Origin: Dreissena polymorpha
Lineage: Eukaryota > Mollusca > Bivalvia > Myida > Dreissenidae
DNA length: 64,000 nt
Direction of reading: 5' to 3'
Assembly (NCBI RefSeq): GCF_020536995.1
Contig: NC_068359.1
Span: forward strand, 64,892,918-64,956,917
Positions 39,470 through 64,000 of the stretch are shown here, in pieces. Every line of letters begins with the position of its first letter. Positions within the stretch are counted from its first letter, which is position 1. The notes under the pieces were generated by a model. It was given only the letters and a program-made list of their open reading frames with translations. It did not search any database and was not told the DNA's origin. The position numbers and the translations under genes are program-made.

Positions 39470-40989
39470 TATGCTACTTACAAAATGTTACTTATATAAT
39501 CCCACCAAAAATACAAGTGCAAATATACGTCAGCATCTTTCACTAAAGTATACAACGATCAAAGAAACATGTGTGGTTATTTTGCGTCAAATGTGCCATT
39601 TATATAATTTAGTTAGTCTTAACGATAGTGGAGTTATTGTGGACTGTTCATCGAAATCAAAAGATTAAATTGAAACCAGACTTTAGAAGGATGTGTCAGA
39701 CAGTTTCCAGTTTAAGTTGGAACTTTTTTTCAGACATATAGTCTCTCTATCAGATTCCGATGTATTTTTTGTGTGTGAAAGTTTCACATTTTTATAGCAC
39801 TTGTGCAAGGCAGCATCGAAGCTATTGTATTTGTTGTGTTTTATGTGCCGGATCAAGAATATGTTTTTTTGTTTATTAATTCGACAAAAACATCGCTTCA
39901 GAAGCATAGTCAATAACAACTGGTCGTTTTAGCCAAATATCGATTTGTCAGCTTGCCTTGAATAGATTTAATTCGGAACTCGCGCGCTGTGGGGTTTTCC
40001 GATTTCTGAGCGCGCGCGGGAGGTACAAACATTGTCATAAATACAATAATGACCAGCAACGTCGATATCCAATTTGCTTCCCATTCAGTAGTGGATAATA
40101 AGTTTTTGAACGACAGTAGTGTTTCTTTTAGGAAATGTCAAAGTTCAAGTATTTTGTTGTTATAACAATAACCATTATTATTATTAATTACACATAACAA
40201 ATCTAACACTGATATGCATGTTTGTCATACGTTTAACACAGGATTAAAGTCTAAATACAGTGTTCAGATGTACAGCCGCCTATACGAATGGGTACATTAG
40301 CTAACATTCTTAAAAGACATGAACAACAGACTTTGTCAGCTTTATGGTGGAACCTATACACATGAACGGCTTGACATATGCAATATTTCTTCTAAAAAGC
40401 ATTATTAATGTTCGTGTTTTTCGGCATGCTTTATAGATATAGCAAATAAAAAAATGTATGGTAAAGCTCGTTAGTGATGTGCCTTCTAATCTTAAGGTCT
40501 TAGTCTTTAGCGAATAATTTTCTTTACTTTTCAGATTAGATTTAAGAAAATCATCACAATAGAGCTATATCAATAGACATATAAATATCCAACTGATATG
40601 GAACGATATATTAGTTTTAGTACTACGAATGGACTGAGGATAGTAAGGTTTTTGTTGTTTGGTACTTGTCTGAATGATTAGACTATATTTGAATAGTATA
40701 GTATATATACGATGGAGTCAATGTCTTGGTAGTTTCGTTGAATAACTTCCATTAAAACTGTATACCCAGGTCTACGCACAGTATATGCAATGACATAGTT
40801 ACGTGACCGAAGCTGTTTACATGTAACTGCAGCATTATATCGTGTTTCGTAGTATTCTTACAAATTAAACACGATCGAGATTGGGTCATCTAAAGAAAAT
40901 GATTAAATCGTGGTATTTTTATCAACTATAACGAACGTTTGAGCAGAAAAAGTGGTGTTTATTATTCAGCGATAAGAGAAATTATTGAT
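39470..40989. other. Spacer, nothing recognised
   Basis: AT-rich, with a small GC-rich patch (CGCGCG words) near 39,980-40,020. No gene supported. Confidence 0.45.
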
Positions 40990-42240
40990 TCGCTCTCTTT
41001 TAAAATATGCTAGTCAGCTTTTGTTTGTACCTACCGCGCATATACTGTTTTAACACGATTTCCATTATAGAATCAACTTTCATATGACCGCAATTATTTC
41101 GGTTTTCTTTTCATTTACAGTCATGCCACTTATTTGGCAAAAAAAAACTTTTTTTATTCATTTGACGCTGTAGTTCAATAGCGGCTGGAGAGCAACTCGC
41201 AACAGCATCCGCAAATAATATGCCTTGTATATTTGTAATATCTTCAGTTACGAAAATTCCTTGATGATCCGAAAACGTAAGTAAATGGATAACTCATTTA
41301 TGAATAAATTAAAAAATGATCGTGCTAGTTACGTCCCTTTACCTTGTACCAATGATACACTTGAAATCAGTGTTGACATTAATATTTAAGACACACCCGC
41401 GACTCCGCAAATTTGAGTACATAGAGACAATGACGTCATATAGTTTTCTATACAGCCTATTTCGTACATTATGTCAAAAAGTTTATAGTGCAATATCCCA
41501 TCACACACCGTTTGAAAATCAACCTATAAGACATAAAACCTTCTTCTTGATTTAGTTATATATATTTTTGAACCATGACTTTGTAATACGAATATGTTAC
41601 AAATTGTAGAATAAACTTTCCGATGACTTGTTTGCGACTCATCTTATTTGCCAAATTCTTCAGGCCAAGTATCACAGCCGTGGATTTACAATATTTCTAA
41701 TTATTATATTAATAACATTTATCAATGAAATACCTTTATAATTGTCGGTTCTAGTTTAAAACTGTATTTGTGTAAGGGAACATTAATGTTTTCTCCCCAC
41801 ATGTCAGGAAATACTCCTGTATTTAGAATGTGATTAAAAAGCGAGCAAAATACAGGACATTTAACATTAGCGGTGCTTTTTTAATTAAAGTCTAAGCCTA
41901 TACCATCAAAGCCCTGCGCCCTTCACATTTTTAATTTATTAATACTTATCATTATTTCTTCATGTCTTATAGAGCTATTTAGAACTTATTATACTACGTG
42001 CTTTCTCATATTAGTTGGAAATTATCCTTCTTGTTTTTGCACATAACTTTAACATTTATTTTTCGTTTAGGTAGATTTGCAAAATCTTTATTCAGCTTGT
42101 GATACGGAATTTTCTCAAAGAGTAATACGTGCTTTCGATATTTCAAAGTATCACATTCATTATCCCACCATGGTGTATCTTGCTGTTCATAAACATTACG
42201 TCGTTTGGTTCTTTTATCGACTTTCATGTTTAATGCAGTA
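40990..42240 (-). mobile_element. Second LINE fragment (RT region), decayed
   Basis: Minus strand. From high to low coordinates: DTPWWDNECDTLKYRKH (about 42,170), GFDGIGLDF and HILNTGVFPDMWGENINVP (about 41,800-41,910), MYSNLRSRGCVLN and IGTR followed by RDVTSTIIF (about 41,310-41,420), GIFVTEDI..ILFADAVAS (about 41,190-41,260), MTVNEKKTEIIAV (about 41,100). These are successive parts of a non-LTR reverse transcriptase. FADD has become FADA and many stops and shifts are present. The family differs from the LINE at 22-29 kb. An old copy. Confidence 0.8.
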
Positions 42241-42353
42241 GTTTTAAAGTGATACTATTGTTTGAAGAGCCTGGTTTGTATCTAGAGAAATTTGATGTAA
42301 AATGTCATTTTGTACCTGTTATACATGTTAACAAAGCTTATAAGTGTTCTTTT

Positions 42354-42513
42354 ATCGCAACGGATGCCCAACCCAATAAAGCTGTTCTGGTATCGCAACG
42401 GATGCCCAACCCAATAAAGCTGTTCTGGTATCGCAACGGATGCTCAACCCAATAAAGTTATTCTGATATCGCATCGGTTGATCAACAAACAATAGCTATT
42501 CTGGTATCGCAAC
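42354..42513. repeat. 38-bp tandem repeat, about four units
   Basis: Units contain TATCGCAACGGATGCCCAAC and CCCAATAAAGCTGTTCTGG; the first two are almost identical and the later ones diverge. Confidence 0.9.
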
Positions 42514-42543
42514 GGAAAATATTTTAGTCAAAACTGAATAATT

Positions 42544-42804
42544 GAGCCGTGTCCTGAGAAAACTGGGCATATTGCATGTGCGTAAAGTGTCGTCCCAGAT
42601 TAGCCTGTGCAGTCCTCAAAGGCTAATCCGGGACGATACTTTCCGCCTAAATTGGATTTTTGCTAAGAAGAGACTTTCTGTAAACGAAAAATGTCATAAA
42701 AGCGGAAAGTGACGTCCCTGATTAGCCTGTGTGGACTGCACAGGCTAATCTGGGACGACATTTTACGCACATTCATTAAACCCCCTTTTCACAGAACACG
42801 GCCC
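42544..42804. mobile_element. MITE family A, both hairpins
   Basis: Flanked by AATT on both sides. Both hairpins and the GAGCCGTGTCCTGAG / inverted terminus are present. Confidence 0.92.
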
Positions 42805-42945
42805 AATTTAATATCTCATTTATCATTCTCGTTCGTGAGTTTTTAAGTTTATGAAGTAGGCGAGCCCGCATCTAATGTTGGTCCAGGCGCGTATGGATCT
42901 CAAAAGCAAAGATGATTAGCGAACAGATATAACAAAACATTGATG

Positions 42946-43158
42946 GTAACCCTTTGCATGCTGGGAAATTTGTCGTCTGCTAAAATGTCTTCTGCCGAAT
43001 TTCTAAAATCAGCATTTTCTTCGATTTATTTCAAAGAATACTATCAGAATAGCAAACAGTTTGGATCCTGATGAGACGCCACGTTTTGTGGCGTCTCATC
43101 TGGATCCAAACTGTTTGCAAATGCCTTCAAAATCCGGTTCCAGCGCTCAAAGGGTTAA
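42946..43158 (+). mobile_element. MITE family B2, second copy
   Basis: Very similar to 39,258-39,469 over its full length. Right TTAA is kept; the left has become GTAA. Confidence 0.9.
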
Positions 43159-43649
43159 AGTATTTATTAATTACAGTTTTAAATCTGTTATAAAAATAGC
43201 GAGTTTGCTACCATAATATGAATCAAACAAGCAACTAGTAAACGAACTTTTATTATATTTACGTAGATAAGTGTAACTGAAATTAAATCATTTGTGTAAG
43301 CTATATGTTTCAGTGTTTGTATTGTCAGTACATTATGCACTATTGAGGTCAGTCATACGTAGTTAACGTGCGTTGTGTAATAAGAATTTTATATCAGAAA
43401 AATAGTTCGAAAATACAAGAAAATAAACAAAATATATACATCTTAAAATTTCTTTTGTAAATGAACCTATGTGCATGTTATTCGAGTTTTTTTTTAATAT
43501 TCGGAAAAGGAACCATTACAGAAAATGCATTCATTGATATTGCTATTGACCTAATAATTTGGACTATTAAATTGATCATGTACGACTATGTACGAATATG
43601 TACGACATCATTCCCCTATGGGCAATCTGACAAATTATCATTACTGATT

Positions 43650-43879
43650 TTAACCCATTTATGCCTAGTGGACTGTCCCATCCTTCTAAATTGGATCAAT
43701 TTATTTCCAAAATTAGGGATGTCTAGTATATTTATTTCTATATTTATAATATTTTTTACAGACATTCCTGTGAGCAAACAGCGCAGACCCTGATGAGACT
43801 CCGCATCATGCGGCGTCTCATCTGGGTCTACGCTGTTTGGCAAGGCCTTTTCTCTAGACGCAAGGCATAAATTGGTTAA
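43650..43879 (+). mobile_element. MITE family B
   Basis: TTAA at both ends with the full family B arrangement and hairpin. It lies about 500 bp beyond the 3' end of the large minus-strand gene. Confidence 0.92.
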
Positions 43880-44376
43880 TATTTCAACATTTTTTACGAA
43901 GGCAATCCTCAAGTCTACAATTGCGATACATTTATTATCTACGATTAAATAACACGCAATAAATAATTAAATAGTTAAATATGATTTAAATAAATATGTT
44001 CGCGAAGACCTGCTTACAGCGAAAACTAACCAACAACTAAATAACTGTTAACATTATTAAAGTAGCAATTATATTGACCATGATTAACTGAAACATAAAA
44101 CACTGAAGAGACTGAATTTCGTTAAACGCATTGTAGATCAATATTCCCAAAAAATCTTTCTAAGAATTCAAATAAAAATAAAACATGATACAAAACAACT
44201 TATATTAATATGTTTTCTAAAAAACTTTGTATGATCTTTTTTTTCTTTTTACATTAAGTATGTATAGCACAGAATTGAAAAGTTAATCACACAGTCTAGG
44301 ATTTCGAATTACTCACTGCACTGAAAAAGTAAATTTCGCTTGCGAATTTTAAGCGACAATTGTAGGTGCATTTTAA
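43880..44376. other. Region 3' of the large gene
   Basis: Probably holds the 3' untranslated region of the minus-strand gene that stops at 44,377. No canonical AATAAA was seen on the minus strand close to the stop. Confidence 0.4.
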
Positions 44377-62013
<17,637 letters not shown>

Positions 62014-62074
62014 TTTTTTAACAAGTGAATTGTGCGATTCCGAATTTATAACATTCAGAAAACGTTGTTTACAA

Positions 62075-62084
62075 CTTTATATAG
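62075..62084 (-). promoter_or_regulatory. Candidate TATA box of the Cys-rich gene
   Basis: CTATATAAAG on the minus strand, about 62 bp upstream of the start codon at 62,013. This would leave a very short 5' untranslated leader of roughly 30 nt. The ATG is preceded by a run of A (AAAAAAATGG), and an upstream 5' exon cannot be excluded. Confidence 0.5.
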
Positions 62085-62647
62085 AGTTTATGATGCCCGT
62101 CTTACACGTGGCTCGTGTTCGCCCCCATCACCACCCACAACCACTTCAGGAGCATGTTCTAAATCTTCATCAAAACACCTGATACTTGTTGTCATTTTTC
62201 CATGAAATAGACCACCAACCTAAGAGGGTTGCTATCTGAGCGATTGTTTCGTAGTAAATAATTAGAATAAAAAGTTGTATCAGTTTTTGTGCTTTGATAA
62301 AAGTTTATGCTTAAATCAATCAAATGTGTTATTTTTAACATGAAACAATTCTTGAAGTTGCATTTGTGAATAGCAGCAAGGTCTATACTTTTGACAAATG
62401 TAGTGCATGTATAAGTAGACTGTAATGAATATGTTGATGTTTATTCCATCAATATTTACAAGGTTTTTTCCTTTTCTTTTCATACGAATTTTATAGTCAG
62501 CCTTACACGTGAGCGTTTTTTTTCTAATAAAGAATCATCATTATCAAACACTCATTCGAAGCTTATTATTACTGTTTATTCTAAGGCGGAAATCGGAAAT
62601 ATCCCGAAGGCAAGCACGTGGTTATCCGCGCATGCGCTTATACGTCA

Positions 62648-62970
62648 TTAACTCTTTGCCAAACTGAATTTGACGCCATTTTGAAATCTTATTGGGTTTT
62701 TATTAGTTTTGCAAAATGTATACGAAAACTAAGAAACGCTCATTAAACAGTACCTATACTAAATAAAAACGTTTTAGTCCAAATCTAACTGTTTATGGTT
62801 GATTTTTTAAAAAGACAACACATCACACCCATTCAAAATTTATCTATATCAATGAGAAATGGTTGGAAAGGAAGCCTTTAAAACTTGAATTTAGTATGAA
62901 AGGTATTAAATTTAACTTTCCAAGGGACTACAAATGCGTCCAAATACGTATCTAAATGGTAAAGGGTTAT
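62648..62970. mobile_element. TTAA-type MITE, family B3
   Basis: TTAACTCTTTGCCA at the left and inverted TGGTAAAGGGTTAT at the right. Unlike B and B2 it lacks the GATGAGACGCC hairpin. No coding sequence. Confidence 0.6.
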
Positions 62971-62989
62971 ACAATATAAAATAAAGAAC

Positions 62990-63203
62990 TAAACTCGTTC
63001 AGTGCTGGAACCGAATTTTGAAGGTCTTTGCAAACAGTTTGGATCCAGATGAGACGCAACAGAACGTGGCGTCTCATCAGGATCCAAACTGTTTGCTATT
63101 CTGATAGTATTCTTTGAAAAAAAATCGAAGAAAATGCTAATTTTAGAAAATCAGCAGACGACATTTTAGCAGACGACAAATTTCCCAGCATGCAAAGGGT
63201 TAA
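62990..63203 (-). mobile_element. MITE family B2, inverted copy
   Basis: Matches 39,258-39,469 on the opposite strand, ending TGCAAAGGGTTAA. Left TTAA has decayed to CTAAA. Confidence 0.9.
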
Positions 63204-64000
63204 CAAATGTGAAGACTTACCGACTATTACGGCTCCTACGATCCACATTTCTTTTACGTTGTTTGTTATTTTACGTGTACGTTTTCTCAAATTGTTGATG
63301 TTATTTTAACACGATAATTCTTTGAGTAGTTTTTGTTATTCCCTGTTCTTAAAGAAAATATGTTATGATGTTGACTGGTCGAAATTTATGTTCTTTCTGA
63401 TTCCCTCTGGAAAGGATTCGCCCCTTTTAAACAAAGGATGGCGACTTCGCAATGTTTCTAACACGCCACGCCTTTTGCTGTCAACGCAAGCAAATGGTGT
63501 ACGTATGGATGACTAGTAAACGTTGTCTTATGATACGTTCGAAAGTCGGAAGTTAATTTTGAAAATTAAAATACAAAATTGCCTCCGGGTTTCAAAATTT
63601 TCATTTACATCGGCTTGTGTTGAAACTTCGATCTGTCAACATGTCAAGAAAGGTAGCATGTATCTTATATCGGGCAAACATGAACATGTATACAGCAAAA
63701 TAAATTTTAATCTATTAGAATTTAGAAGAAGTGAGCTGGACATTTTGACGGACATTCATAACAAGTTACGCAACATCGTGTATTCCCTAATTTGTATGTA
63801 TACGCAATTTGAACAGCAATTAATAACGAACGCTCAAACATGTCCGTAATAAATGCCAATGTTGTACATAGTCTTATGTGTATGGGTGTAACACCCCACC
63901 TTCAAAGAATACACCTTCAATTTGGGTGTTTATTAATAAATTAATGTTTAGACATTGTTCACACGTTTATATTTTTAAAATTTGTTTGTCTGATTAATTG
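63204..64000. other. Window end, no gene supported
   Basis: Open frames at 63,322-63,516 and 63,523-63,849 (108 codons, plus strand) have no recognised domain. They could belong to a gene continuing past the window but nothing shows it. Confidence 0.4.

Noticed and set aside
39471-39668. 65-codon plus-strand open frame after the B2 MITE, considered as a zinc-finger partner
   Set aside because: Spacing of Cys and His does not fit a zinc finger and strand differs from the finger at 38.6 kb.

Overview
The window looks like AT-rich nuclear DNA of a bivalve mollusc. Several dispersed repeat families here match what I remember of dreissenid mussel (Dreissena) genomes: a short element with GAGCC...GGCTC ends, a TTAA-flanked element with a GATGAGACGCC hairpin, and tRNA-derived SINEs. 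That assignment is from memory, not from a search. Genes have introns with GT-AG borders and there is no bacterial-style gene packing.

Layout: 1-3,078 is a trinucleotide block (ACT/GCT/AAT), followed by a CpG-rich inverted-repeat tract to 3,540. From 3.5 to 16 kb there are scattered MITEs, LINE 3' ends, a 24-bp minisatellite and a ~165-bp satellite, with no convincing host gene. From 16,086 to 19,173 (+) lies a five-exon gene for a small secreted CUB-domain protein with an acidic Ser/Glu segment and a C-terminal hydrophobic tail. From 20.8 to 22.0 kb is an LTR-retroelement fossil. From 22.0 to 29.1 kb is a minus-strand LINE split by a 3,549-bp TIR-bounded DNA transposon. That transposon carries a decayed gene resembling DUF7869 proteins and is itself interrupted by a 153-bp near-perfect palindromic MITE. 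From 29.36 to 30.86 kb is a foldback-like element with minisatellite arms. From 31 to 44 kb is mostly repeats: a ~200-bp satellite, a solo LTR, a second LINE fragment and TTAA MITEs.

From 44,377 to 62,013 (-) lies the main gene: 14 exons for a signal-peptide-bearing, probably GPI-anchored, cysteine-rich protein of about 787 residues. It is built from seven ~100-residue modules, each encoded by a pair of exons. I do not recognise the family with certainty. Its introns are packed with MITEs, SINEs and a striking three-level nest at 51.2-53.3 kb: a GAGCC-type MITE holds a TTAA MITE, which holds a 1.9-kb foldback composite made of CCTAGG-centred palindromic repeats.

The two host genes both encode cell-surface or secreted proteins but share no visible pathway. 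Most of the rest is transposon biology. Because repeat families recur several times in the window, insertion sites, target duplications and nesting order can be read directly.
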